DNA of 64,000 nt from Auanema rhodensis. Its lineage: Eukaryota > Nematoda > Chromadorea > Rhabditida > Rhabditidae. Location of the stretch: positions 4,030,001 to 4,094,000 of the forward strand of contig OZ059896.1 of NCBI GenBank assembly GCA_964057225.1, in the 5' to 3' direction. The position numbers were made by a program, and so were the translations under genes. A model generated the notes under the pieces. It did not search any database and was not told the DNA's origin. It saw only the letters and a program-made list of their open reading frames with translations. Each line of letters begins with the position of its first letter. Positions within the stretch are counted from its first letter, which is position 1. Positions 46,264 to 60,299 of the stretch are shown one piece after another.

Positions 46264-49200
46264 TTGAAAAATGATGCATTAGTGTATGTTGAGTTTCCAT
46301 GTACACTCAACATTGCTTCCAAAAACATTTTGACAAAAATTTTCCCGAAAAATTTCAAAATAATTTCACAAAAAGTAGATGTTTTTAGATTCCTTTTTTC
46401 AAGACAAAGACGATGGACATTGTTATTCAACAAAAAAATTAATTCTTCACGGTGAAAATCGAGGATATAAGTGTGAACCTATATCAGTTGATATCTCGGT
46501 GCATTTTCAAGCTAGCGCAAATCTGATAACACAGATCGACGCAGCTTAAAAATCCGCATCGAATGCACTATACTACATTAAGAAAAGCTTAATACAAAAA
46601 TTAGTTATGATCGTTTGAAAAATGATGCATTAGTGTATGTTGAGTTTCCATGTACACTCAACATTGCTTCCAAAAACATTTTGACAAAAATTTTCCCGAA
46701 AAATTTCAAAATAATTTCACAAAAAGTAGATGTTTTTAGATTCCTTTTTTCAAGACAAAGACGATGGACATTGTTATTCAACAAAAAAATTAATTCTTCA
46801 CGGTGAAAATCGAGGATATAAGTGTGAACCTATATCAGTTGATATCTCGGTGCATTTTCAAGCTAGCGCAAATCTGATAACACAGATCGACGCAGCTTAA
46901 AAATCCGCATCGAATGCACTATACTACATTAAGAAAAGCTTAATACAAAAATTAGTTATGATCGTTTGAAAAATGATGCATTAGTGTATGTTGAGTTTCC
47001 ATGTACACTCAACATTGCTTCCAAAAACATTTTGACAAAAATTTTCCCGAAAAATTTCAAAATAATTTCACAAAAAGTAGATGTTTTTAGATTCCTTTTT
47101 TCAAGACAAAGACGATGGACATTGTTATTCAACAAAAAAATTAATTCTTCACGGTGAAAATCGAGGATATAAGTGTGAACCTATATCAGTTGATATCTCG
47201 GTGCATTTTCAAGCTAGCGCAAATCTGATAACACAGATCGACGCAGCTTAAAAATCCGCATCGAATGCACTATACTACATTAAGAAAAGCTTAATACAAA
47301 AATTAGTTATGATCGTTTGAAAAATGATGCATTAGTGTATGTTGAGTTTCCATGTACACTCAACATTGCTTCCAAAAACATTTTGACAAAAATTTTCCCG
47401 AAAAATTTCAAAATAATTTCACAAAAAGTAGATGTTTTTAGATTCCTTTTTTCAAGACAAAGACGATGGACATTGTTATTCAACAAAAAAATTAATTCTT
47501 CACGGTGAAAATCGAGGATATAAGTGTGAACCTATATCAGTTGATATCTCGGTGCATTTTCAAGCTAGCGCAAATCTGATAACACAGATCGACGCAGCTT
47601 AAAAATCCGCATCGAATGCACTATACTACATTAAGAAAAGCTTAATACAAAAATTAGTTATGATCGTTTGAAAAATGATGCATTAGTGTATGTTGAGTTT
47701 CCATGTACACTCAACATTGCTTCCAAAAACATTTTGACAAAAATTTTCCCGAAAAATTTCAAAATAATTTCACAAAAAGTAGATGTTTTTAGATTCCTTT
47801 TTTCAAGACAAAGACGATGGACATTGTTATTCAACAAAAAAATTAATTCTTCACGGTGAAAATCGAGGATATAAGTGTGAACCTATATCAGTTGATATCT
47901 CGGTGCATTTTCAAGCTAGCGCAAATCTGATAACACAGATCGACGCAGCTTAAAAATCCGCATCGAATGCACTATACTACATTAAGAAAAGCTTAATACA
48001 AAAATTAGTTATGATCGTTTGAAAAATGATGCATTAGTGTATGTTGAGTTTCCATGTACACTCAACATTGCTTCCAAAAACATTTTGACAAAAATTTTCC
48101 CGAAAAATTTCAAAATAATTTCACAAAAAGTAGATGTTTTTAGATTCCTTTTTTCAAGACAAAGACGATGGACATTGTTATTCAACAAAAAAATTAATTC
48201 TTCACGGTGAAAATCGAGGATATAAGTGTGAACCTATATCAGTTGATATCTCGGTGCATTTTCAAGCTAGCGCAAATCTGATAACACAGATCGACGCAGC
48301 TTAAAAATCCGCATCGAATGCACTATACTACATTAAGAAAAGCTTAATACAAAAATTAGTTATGATCGTTTGAAAAATGATGCATTAGTGTATGTTGAGT
48401 TTCCATGTACACTCAACATTGCTTCCAAAAACATTTTGACAAAAATTTTCCCGAAAAATTTCAAAATAATTTCACAAAAAGTAGATGTTTTTAGATTCCT
48501 TTTTTCAAGACAAAGACGATGGACATTGTTATTCAACAAAAAAATTAATTCTTCACGGTGAAAATCGAGGATATAAGTGTGAACCTATATCAGTTGATAT
48601 CTCGGTGCATTTTCAAGCTAGCGCAAATCTGATAACACAGATCGACGCAGCTTAAAAATCCGCATCGAATGCACTATACTACATTAAGAAAAGCTTAATA
48701 CAAAAATTAGTTATGATCGTTTGAAAAATGATGCATTAGTGTATGTTGAGTTTCCATGTACACTCAACATTGCTTCCAAAAACATTTTGACAAAAATTTT
48801 CCCGAAAAATTTCAAAATAATTTCACAAAAAGTAGATGTTTTTAGATTCCTTTTTTCAAGACAAAGACGATGGACATTGTTATTCAACAAAAAAATTAAT
48901 TCTTCACGGTGAAAATCGAGGATATAAGTGTGAACCTATATCAGTTGATATCTCGGTGCATTTTCAAGCTAGCGCAAATCTGATAACACAGATCGACGCA
49001 GCTTAAAAATCCGCATCGAATGCACTATACTACATTAAGAAAAGCTTAATACAAAAATTAGTTATGATCGTTTGAAAAATGATGCATTAGTGTATGTTGA
49101 GTTTCCATGTACACTCAACATTGCTTCCAAAAACATTTTGACAAAAATTTTCCCGAAAAATTTCAAAATAATTTCACAAAAAGTAGATGTTTTTAGATTC

Positions 49201-50826
49201 CTTTTTTCAAGACAAAGACGATGGACATTGTTATTCAACAAAAAAATTAATTCTTCACGGTGAAAATCGAGGATATAAGTGTGAACCTATATCAGTTGAT
49301 ATCTCGGTGCATTTTCAAGCTAGCGCAAATCTGATAACACAGATCGACGCAGCTTAAAAATCCGCATCGAATGCACTATACTACATTAAGAAAAGCTTAA
49401 TACAAAAATTAGTTATGATCGTTTGAAAAATGATGCATTAGTGTATGTTGAGTTTCCATGTACACTCAACATTGCTTCCAAAAACATTTTGACAAAAATT
49501 TTCCCGAAAAATTTCAAAATAATTTCACAAAAAGTAGATGTTTTTAGATTCCTTTTTTCAAGACAAAGACGATGGACATTGTTATTCAACAAAAAAATTA
49601 ATTCTTCACGGTGAAAATCGAGGATATAAGTGTGAACCTATATCAGTTGATATCTCGGTGCATTTTCAAGCTAGCGCAAATCTGATAACACAGATCGACG
49701 CAGCTTAAAAATCCGCATCGAATGCACTATACTACATTAAGAAAAGCTTAATACAAAAATTAGTTATGATCGTTTGAAAAATGATGCATTAGTGTATGTT
49801 GAGTTTCCATGTACACTCAACATTGCTTCCAAAAACATTTTGACAAAAATTTTCCCGAAAAATTTCAAAATAATTTCACAAAAAGTAGATGTTTTTAGAT
49901 TCCTTTTTTCAAGACAAAGACGATGGACATTGTTATTCAACAAAAAAATTAATTCTTCACGGTGAAAATCGAGGATATAAGTGTGAACCTATATCAGTTG
50001 ATATCTCGGTGCATTTTCAAGCTAGCGCAAATCTGATAACACAGATCGACGCAGCTTAAAAATCCGCATCGAATGCACTATACTACATTAAGAAAAGCTT
50101 AATACAAAAATTAGTTATGATCGTTTGAAAAATGATGCATTAGTGTATGTTGAGTTTCCATGTACACTCAACATTGCTTCCAAAAACATTTTGACAAAAA
50201 TTTTCCCGAAAAATTTCAAAATAATTTCACAAAAAGTAGATGTTTTTAGATTCCTTTTTTCAAGACAAAGACGATGGACATTGTTATTCAACAAAAAAAT
50301 TAATTCTTCACGGTGAAAATCGAGGATATAAGTGTGAACCTATATCAGTTGATATCTCGGTGCATTTTCAAGCTAGCGCAAATCTGATAACACAGATCGA
50401 CGCAGCTTAAAAATCCGCATCGAATGCACTATACTACATTAAGAAAAGCTTAATACAAAAATTAGTTATGATCGTTTGAAAAATGATGCATTAGTGTATG
50501 TTGAGTTTCCATGTACACTCAACATTGCTTCCAAAAACATTTTGACAAAAATTTTCCCGAAAAATTTCAAAATAATTTCACAAAAAGTAGATGTTTTTAG
50601 ATTCCTTTTTTCAAGACAAAGACGATGGACATTGTTATTCAACAAAAAAATTAATTCTTCACGGTGAAAATCGAGGATATAAGTGTGAACCTATATCAGT
50701 TGATATCTCGGTGCATTTTCAAGCTAGCGCAAATCTGATAACACAGATCGACGCAGCTTAAAAATCCGCATCGAATGCACTATACTACATTAAGAAAAGC
50801 TTAATACAAAAATTAGTTATGATCGT
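46264..50826 (+). repeat. Run of 13 apparently identical monomers
   Basis: Thirteen consecutive 351-bp monomers, all of the TTCACGG / GAACCTATATC / CATTTTCAAGC form with the TTAAGAAAAGC linker. I noticed no base difference among them by eye, whereas neighbours on both sides alternate forms. It is a very recent expansion of a single founder, or an assembly artefact in a repeat longer than the reads. Confidence 0.85.
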
Positions 50827-53800
50827 TTGAAAAATGATGCATTAGTGTATGTTGAGTTTCCATGTACACTCAACATTGCTTCCAAAAACATTTTGACAAA
50901 AATTTTCCCGAAAAATTTCAAAATAATTTCACAAAAAGTAGATGTTTTTAGATTCCTTTTTTCAAGACAAAGACGATGGACATTGTTATTCAACAAAAAA
51001 ATTAATTCTTCAGGGTGAAAATCGAGGATATAAGTGTGAACTTATATCAGTTGATATCTCGGTGCATTTTTAAGCTAGCGCAAATCTGATAACACAGATC
51101 GACGCAGCTTAAAAATCCACATCGAATGCACTATACTACATTGGGAAACACTCAATACAAAAATTAGTTATGATCGTTTGAAAAATGATGCATTAGTGTA
51201 TGTTGAGTTTCCATGTACACTCAACATTGCTTCCAAAAACATTTTGACAAAAATTTTCCCGAAAAATTTCAAAATAATTTCACAAAAAGTAGATGTTTTT
51301 AGATTCCTTTTTTCAAGACAAAGACGATGGACATTGTTATTCAACAAAAAAATTAATTCTTCACGGTGAAAATCGAGGATATAAGTGTGAACCTATATCA
51401 GTTGATATCTCGGTGCATTTTCAAGCTAGCGCAAATCTGATAACACAGATCGACGCAGCTTAAAAATCGGCATCGAATGCACTATACTACATTAAGAAAA
51501 GCTTAATACAAAAATTAGTTATGATCGTTTGAAAAATGATGCATTAGTGTATGTTGAGTTTCCATGTACACTCAACATTGCTTCCAAAAACATTTTGACA
51601 AAAATTTTCCCGAAAAATTTCAAAATAATTTCACAAAAAGTAGATGTTTTTAGATTCCTTTTTTCAAGACAAAGACGATGGACATTATTATTCAACAAAA
51701 AATTAATTCTTCAGGGTGAAAATCGAGGATATAAGTGTGAACTTATATCAGTTGATATCTCGGTGCATTTTTAAGCTAGCGCAAATCTGATAACACAGAT
51801 CGACGCAGCTTAAAAATCCGCATCGAATGCACTATACTACATTAAGAAAAGCTTAATACAAAAATTAGTTATGATCGTTTGAAAAATGATGCATTAGTGT
51901 ATGTTGAGTTTCCATGTACACTCAACATTGCTTCCAAAAACATTTTGACAAAAATTTTCCCAAAAAATTTCAAAATAATTTCACAAAAAGTAGATGTTTT
52001 TAGATTCCTTTTTTCAAGACAAAGACGATGGACATTGTTATTCAACAAAAAAATTAATTCTTCACGGTGAAAATCGAGGATATAAGTGTGAACCTATATC
52101 AGTTGATATCTCGGTGCATTTTCAAGCTAGCGCAAATCTGATAACACAGATCGACGCAGCTTAAAAATCCGCATCGAATGCACTATACTACATTAAGAAA
52201 AGCTTAATACAAAAATTAGTTATGATCGTTTGAAAAATGATGCATTAGTGTATGTTCAGTTTCCATGTACACTCAACATTGCTTCCAAAAACATTTTGAC
52301 AAAAATTTTCCCGAAAAATTTCAAAATAATTTCACAAAAAGTAGATGTTTTTAGATTCCTTTTTTCAAGACAAAGACGATGGACATTGTTATTCAACAAA
52401 AAAATTAATTCTTCAGGGTGAAAATCGAGGAAATAAGTGTGAACTTATATCAGTTGATATCTCGGTGCATTTTTAAGCTAGCGCAAATCTGATAACACAG
52501 ATCGACGCAGCTTAAAAATCCACATCGAATGCACTATACTACATTGGGAAACACTCAATACAAAAATTAGTTATGATCGTTTGAAAAATGATGCATTAGT
52601 GTATGTTGAGTTTCCATGTACACTCAACATTGCTTCCAAAAACATTTTGACAAAAATTTTCCCGAAAAATTTCAAAATAATTTCACAAAAAGTAGATGTT
52701 TTTAGATTCCTTTTTTCAAGACAAAGACGATGGACATTGTTATTCAACAAAAAAATTAATTCTTCACGGTGAAAATCGAGGATATAAGTGTGAACCTATA
52801 TCAGTTGATATCTCGGTGCATTTTCAAGCTAGCGCAAATCTGATAACACAGATCGACGCAGCTTAAAAATCCGCATCGAATGCACTATACTACATTAAGA
52901 AAAGCTTAATACAAAAATTAGTTATGATCGTTTGAAAAATGATGCATTAGTGTATGTTGAGTTTCCATGTACACTCAACATTGCTTCCAAAAACATTTTG
53001 ACAAAAATTTTCCCGAAAAATTTCAAAATAATTTCACAAAAAGTAGATGTTTTCAGATTCCTTTTTTCAAGACAAAGACGATGGACATTATTATTCAACA
53101 AAAAATTAATTCTTCAGGGTGAAAATCAAGGATATAAGTGTGAACTTATATCAGTTGATATCTCGGTGCATTTTTAAGCTAGCGCAAATCTGATAACACA
53201 GATCGACGCAGCTTAAAAATCCGCATCGAATGCACTATACTACATTAAGAAAAGCTTAATACAAAAATTAGTTATGATCGTTTGAAAAATGATGCATTAG
53301 TGTATGTTGAGTTTCCATGTACACTCAACATTGCTTCCAAAAACATTTTGACAAAAATTTTCCCGAAAAATTTCAAAATAATTTCACAAAAAGTAGATGT
53401 TTTTAGATTCCTTTTTTCAAGACAAAGACGATGGACATTGTTATTCAACAAAAAAATTAATTCTTCACGGTGAAAATCGAGGATATAAGTGTGAACCTAT
53501 ATCAGTTGATATCTCGGTGCATTTTCAAGCTAGCGCAAATCTGATAACACAGATCGACGCAGCTTAAAAATCCGCATCGAATGCACTATACTACATTAAG
53601 AAAAGCTTAATACAAAAATTAGTTATGATCGTTTGAAAAATGATGCATTAGTGTATGTTGAGTTTCCATGTACACTCAACATTGCTTCCAAAAACATTTT
53701 GACAAAAATTTTCCCGAAAAATTTCAAAATAATTTCACAAAAAGTAGATGTTTTTAGATTCCTTTTTTCAAGACAAAGACGATGGACATTGTTATTCAAC

Positions 53801-55035
53801 AAAAAAATTAATTCTTCACGGTGAAAATCGAGGATATAAGTGTGAACCTATATCAGTTGATATCTCGGTGCATTTTCAAGCTAGCGCAAATCTGATAACA
53901 CAGATCGACGCAGCTTAAAAATCCGCATCGAATGCACTATACTACATTAAGAAAAGCTTAATACAAAAATTAGTTATGATCGTTTGAAAAATGATGCATT
54001 AGTGTATGTTGAGTTTCCATGTACACTCAACATTGCTTCCAAAAACATTTTGACAAAAATTTTCCCGAAAAATTTCAAAATAATTTCACAAAAAGTAGAT
54101 GTTTTTAGATTCCTTTTTTCAAGACAAAGACGATGGACATTGTTATTCAACAAAAAAATTAATTCTTCAGGGTGAAAATCGAGGATATAAGTGTGAACTT
54201 ATATCAGTTGATATCTCGGTGCATTTTTAAGCTAGCGCAAATCTGATAACACAGATCGACGCAGCTTAAAAATCCACATCGAATGCACTATACTACATTG
54301 GGAAACACTCAATACAAAAATTAGTTATGATCGTTTGAAAAATGATGCATTAGTGTATGTTGAGTTTCCATGTACACTCAACATTGCTTCCAAAAACATT
54401 TTGACAAAAATTTTCCCGAAAAATTTCAAAATAATTTCACAAAAAGTAGATGTTTTTAGATTCCTTTTTTCAAGACAAAGACGATGGACATTGTTATTCA
54501 ACAAAAAAATTAATTCTTCACGGTGAAAATCGAGGATATAAGTGTGAACCTATATCAGTTGATATCTCGGTGCATTTTCAAGCTAGCGCAAATCTGATAA
54601 CACAGATCGACGCAGCTTAAAAATCGGCATCGAATGCACTATACTACATTAAGAAAAGCTTAATACAAAAATTAGTTATGATCGTTTGAAAAATGATGCA
54701 TTAGTGTATGTTGAGTTTCCATGTACACTCAACATTGCTTCCAAAAACATTTTGACAAAAATTTTCCCGAAAAATTTCAAAATAATTTCACAAAAAGTAG
54801 ATGTTTTTAGATTCCTTTTTTCAAGACAAAGACGATGGACATTATTATTCAACAAAAAATTAATTCTTCAGGGTGAAAATCGAGGATATAAGTGTGAACT
54901 TATATCAGTTGATATCTCGGTGCATTTTTAAGCTAGCGCAAATCTGATAACACAGATCGACGCAGCTTAAAAATCCGCATCGAATGCACTATACTACATT
55001 AAGAAAAGCTTAATACAAAAATTAGTTATGATCGT

Positions 55036-55737
55036 TTGAAAAATGATGCATTAGTGTATGTTGAGTTTCCATGTACACTCAACATTGCTTCCAAAAACAT
55101 TTTGACAAAAATTTTCCCGAAAAATTTCAAAATAATTTCACAAAAAGTAGATGTTTTTAGATTCCTTTTTTCAAGACAAAGACGATGGACATTGTTATTC
55201 AACAAAAAAATTAATTCTTCAGGGTGAAAATCGAGGATATAAGTGTGAACTTATATCAGTTGATATCTCGGTGCATTTTTAAGCTAGCGCAAATCTGATA
55301 ACACAGATCGACGCAGCTTAAAAATCCACATCGAATGCACTATACTACATTGGGAAACACTCAATACAAAAATTAGTTATGATCGTTTGAAAAATGATGC
55401 ATTAGTGTATGTTGAGTTTCCATGTACACTCAACATTGCTTCCAAAAACATTTTGACAAAAATTTTCCCGAAAAATTTCAGAATAATTTCACAAAAAGTA
55501 GATGTTTTTAGATTCTTTTTTTCAAGACAAAGACGATGGACATTGTTATTCAACAAAAAAATTAATTCTTCACGGTGAAAATCGAGGATATAAGTGTGAA
55601 CCTATATCAGTTGATATCTCGGTGCATTTTCAAGCTAGCGCAAATCTGATAACACAGATCGACGCAGCTTAAAAATCCGCATCGAATGCACTATACTACA
55701 TTAAGAAAAGCTTAATACAAAAATTAGTTATGATCGT
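55036..55737 (+). repeat. Duplicated dimer with AGATTCTTTTTTTC, copy 1
   Basis: A GGG monomer followed by a CGG monomer that carries the rare AGATTCTTTTTTTC. The same pair recurs at 56,088-56,789 (offset 1,052). Copy 1 alone has TTTCAGAATAATTTC. Confidence 0.8.
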
Positions 55738-56087
55738 TTGAAAAATGATGCATTAGTGTATGTTGAGTTTCCATGTACACTCAACATTGCTTCCAAAAAC
55801 ATTTTGACAAAAATTTTCCCGAAAAATTTCAAAATAATTTCACAAAAAGTAGATGTTTTTAGATTCCTTTTTTCAAGACAAAGACGATGGACATTGTTAT
55901 TCAACAAAAAATTAATTCTTCAGGGTGAAAATCGAGGATATAAGTGTGAACTTATATCAGTTGATATCTCGGTGCATTTTTAAGCTAGCGCAAATCTGAT
56001 AACACAGATCGACGCAGCTTAAAAATCCGCATCGAATGCACTATACTACATTAAGAAAAGCTTAATACAAAAATTAGTTATGATCGT

Positions 56088-56789
56088 TTGAAAAATGATG
56101 CATTAGTGTATGTTGAGTTTCCATGTACACTCAACATTGCTTCCAAAAACATTTTGACAAAAATTTTCCCGAAAAATTTCAAAATAATTTCACAAAAAGT
56201 AGATGTTTTTAGATTCCTTTTTTCAAGACAAAGACGATGGACATTGTTATTCAACAAAAAAATTAATTCTTCAGGGTGAAAATCGAGGATATAAGTGTGA
56301 ACTTATATCAGTTGATATCTCGGTGCATTTTTAAGCTAGCGCAAATCTGATAACACAGATCGACGCAGCTTAAAAATCCACATCGAATGCACTATACTAC
56401 ATTGGGAAACACTCAATACAAAAATTAGTTATGATCGTTTGAAAAATGATGCATTAGTGTATGTTGAGTTTCCATGTACACTCAACATTGCTTCCAAAAA
56501 CATTTTGACAAAAATTTTCCCGAAAAATTTCAAAATAATTTCACAAAAAGTAGATGTTTTTAGATTCTTTTTTTCAAGACAAAGACGATGGACATTGTTA
56601 TTCAACAAAAAAATTAATTCTTCACGGTGAAAATCGAGGATATAAGTGTGAACCTATATCAGTTGATATCTCGGTGCATTTTCAAGCTAGCGCAAATCTG
56701 ATAACACAGATCGACGCAGCTTAAAAATCCGCATCGAATGCACTATACTACATTAAGAAAAGCTTAATACAAAAATTAGTTATGATCGT
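56088..56789 (+). repeat. Duplicated dimer with AGATTCTTTTTTTC, copy 2
   Basis: Second copy of the 55,036-55,737 pair, separated from it by the 350-bp monomer at 55,738. Confidence 0.8.
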
Positions 56790-59700
56790 TTGAAAAATGA
56801 TGCATTAGTGTATGTTGAGTTTCCATGTACACTCAACATTGCTTCCAAAAACATTTTGACAAAAATTTTCCCGAAAAATTTCAAAATAATTTCACAAAAA
56901 GTAGATGTTTTTAGATTCCTTTTTTCAAGACAAAGACGATGGACATTGTTATTCAACAAAAAAATTAATTCTTCACGGTGAAAATCGAGGATATAAGTGT
57001 GAACCTATATCAGTTGATATCTCGGTGCATTTTCAAGCTAGCGCAAATCTGATAACACAGATCGACGCAGCTTAAAAATCCACATCGAATGCACTATACT
57101 ACATTGGGAAACACTCAATACAAAAATTAGTTATGATCGTTTGAAAAAGGATGCATTAGTGTATGTTGAGTTTCCATGTACACTCAACATTGCTTCCAAA
57201 AACATTTTGACAAAAATTTTCCCGAAAAATTTCAAAATAATTTCACAAAAAGTAGATGTTTTTAGATTCCTTTTTTCAAGACAAAGACGATGGACATTGT
57301 TATTCAACAAAAAAATTAATTCTTCACGGTGAAAATCGAGGATATAAGTGTGAACCTATATCAGTTGATATCTCGGTGCATTTTCAAGCTAGCGCAAATC
57401 TGATAACACAGATCGACGCAGCTTAAAAATCCGCATCGAATGCACTATACTACATTAAGAAAAGCTTAATACAAAAATTAGTTATGATCGTTTGAAAAAG
57501 GATGCATTAGTGTATGTTGAGTTTCCATGTACACTCAACATTGCTTCCAAAAACATTTTGACAAAAATTTTCCCGAAAAATTTCAAAATAATTTCACAAA
57601 AAGTAGATGTTTTTAGATTCCTTTTTTCAAGACAAAGACGATGGACATTGTTATTCAACAAAAAAATTAATTCTTCAGGGTGAAAATCGAGGATATAAGT
57701 GTGAACTTATATCAGTTGATATCTCGGTGCATTTTTAAGCTAGCGCAAATCTGATAACACAGATCGACGCAGCTTAAAAATCCGCATCGAATGCACTATA
57801 CTACATTAAGAAAAGCTTAATACAAAAATTAGTTATGATCGTTTGAAAAATGATGCATTAGTGTATGTTGAGTTTCCATGTACACTCAACATTGCTTCCA
57901 AAAACATTTTGACAAAAATTTTCCCGAAAAATTTCAAAATAATTTCACAAAAAGTAGATGTTTTTAGATTCCTTTTTTCAAGACAAAGACGATGGACATT
58001 GTTATTCAACAAAAAAATTAATTCTTCACGGTGAAAATCGAGGATATAAGTGTGAACCTTTATCAGTTGATATCTCGGTGCATTTTCAAGCTAGCGCAAA
58101 TCTGATAACACAGATCGACGCAGCTTAAAAATCCGCATCGAATGCACTATACTACATTAAGAAAAGCTTAATACAAAAATTAGTTATGATCGTTTGAAAA
58201 ATGATGCATTAGTGTATGTTGAGTTTCCATGTACACTCAACATTGCTTCCAAAAACATTTTGACAAAAATTTTCCCGAAAAATTTCAAAATAATTTCACA
58301 AAAAGTAGATGTTTTTAGATTCCTTTTTTCAAGACAAAGACGATGGACATTGTTATTCAACAAAAAAATTAATTCTTCAGGGTGAAAATCGAGGATATAA
58401 GTGTGAACTTATATCAGTTGATATCTCGGTGCATTTTTAAGCTAGCGCAAATCTGATAACACAGATCGACGCAGCTTAAAAATCCGCATCGAATGCACTA
58501 TACTACATTAAGAAAAGCTTAATACAAAAATTAGTTATGATCGTTTGAAAAATGATGCATTAGTGTATGTTGAGTTTCCATGTACACTCAACATTGCTTC
58601 CAAAAACATTTTGACAAAAATTTTCCCGAAAAATTTCAAAATAATTTCACAAAAAGTAGATGTTTTTAGATTTCTTTTTTCAAGACAAAGACGATGGACA
58701 TTGTTATTCAACAAAAAAATTAATTCTTCAGGGTGAAAATCGAGGATATAAGTGTGAACTTATATCAGTTGATATCTCGGTGCATTTTTAAGCTAGCGCA
58801 AATCTGATAACACAGATCGACGCAGCTTAAAAATCCGCATCGAATGCACTATACTACATTAAGAAAAGCTTAATACAAAAATTAGTTATGATCGTTTGAA
58901 AAATGATGCATTAGTGTATGTTGAGTTTCCATGTACACTCAACATTGCTTCCAAAAACATTTTGACAAAAATTTTCCCGAAAAATTTCAAAATAATTTCA
59001 CAAAAAGTAGATGTTTTTAGATTTCTTTTTTCAAGACAAAGACGATGGACATTGTTATTCAACAAAAAAATTAATTCTTCAGGGTGAAAATCGAGGATAT
59101 AAGTGTGAACTTATATCAGTTGATATCTCGGTGCATTTTTAAGCTAGCGCAAATCTGATAACACAGATCGACGCAGCTTAAAAATCCGCATCGAATGCAC
59201 TATACTACATTAAGAAAAGCTTAATACAAAAATTAGTTATGATCGTTTGAAAAATGATGCATTAGTGTATGTTGAGTTTCCATGTACACTCAACATTGCT
59301 TCCAAAAACATTTTGACAAAAATTTTCCCGAAAAATTTCAAAACAATTTCACAAAAAGTAGATGTTTTTAGATTTCTTTTTTCAAGACAAAGACGATGGA
59401 CATTGTTATTCAACAAAAAAATTAATTCTTCAGGGTGAAAATCGAGGATATAAGTGTGAACTTATATCAGTTGATATCTCGGTGCATTTTTAAGCTAGCG
59501 CAAATCTGATAACACAGATCGACGCAGCTTAAAAATCCACATCGAATGCACTATACTACATTGGGAAACACTCAATACAAACATTAGTTATGATCGTTTG
59601 AAAAATGATGCATTAGTGTATGTTGAGTTTCCATGTACACTCAACATTGCTTCCAAAAACATTTTGACAAAAATTTTCCCGAAAAATTTCAAAATAATTT

Positions 59701-59948
59701 CACAAAAAGTAGATGTTTTTAGATTCCTTTTTTCAAGACAAAGACGATGGACATTGTTATTCAACAAAAAAATTAATTCTTCAGGGTGAAAATCGAGGAT
59801 ATAAGTGTGAACTTATATCAGTTGATATCTCGGTGCATTTTTAAGCTAGCGCAAATCTGATAACACAGATCGACGCAGCTTAAAAATCCACATCGAATGC
59901 ACTATACTACATTGGGAAACACTCAATACAAACATTAGTTATGATCGT

Positions 59949-60299
59949 TTGAAAAATGATGCATTAGTGTATGTTGAGTTTCCATGTACACTCAACATTG
60001 CTTCCAAAAACATTTTGACAAAAATTTTCCCGAAAAATTTCAAAATAATTTCACAAAAAGTAGATGTTTTTAGATTCCTTTTTTCAAGACAAAGACGATG
60101 GACATTGTTATTCAACAAAAAAATTAATTCTTCAGGGTGAAAATCGAGGATATAAGTGTGAACCTATATCAGTTGATATCTCGGTGCATTTTCAAGCTAG
60201 CGCAAATCTGATAACACAGATCGACGCAGCTTAAAAATCCGCATCGAATGCACTATACTACATGGAGAAACGCTCAATACAAAAATTAGTTATGATCGT
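59949..60299 (+). repeat. Recombinant monomer with boundary-type linker
   Basis: This monomer has TTCAGGGTGAAA from one form but GAACCTATATC and CATTTTCAAGC from the other. It is followed by CATGGAGAAACGCTCAATAC, a linker otherwise noticed only at the insert boundary (33,236, mirrored at about 17,652). The switch between forms lies within about 35 bases. Confidence 0.75.
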
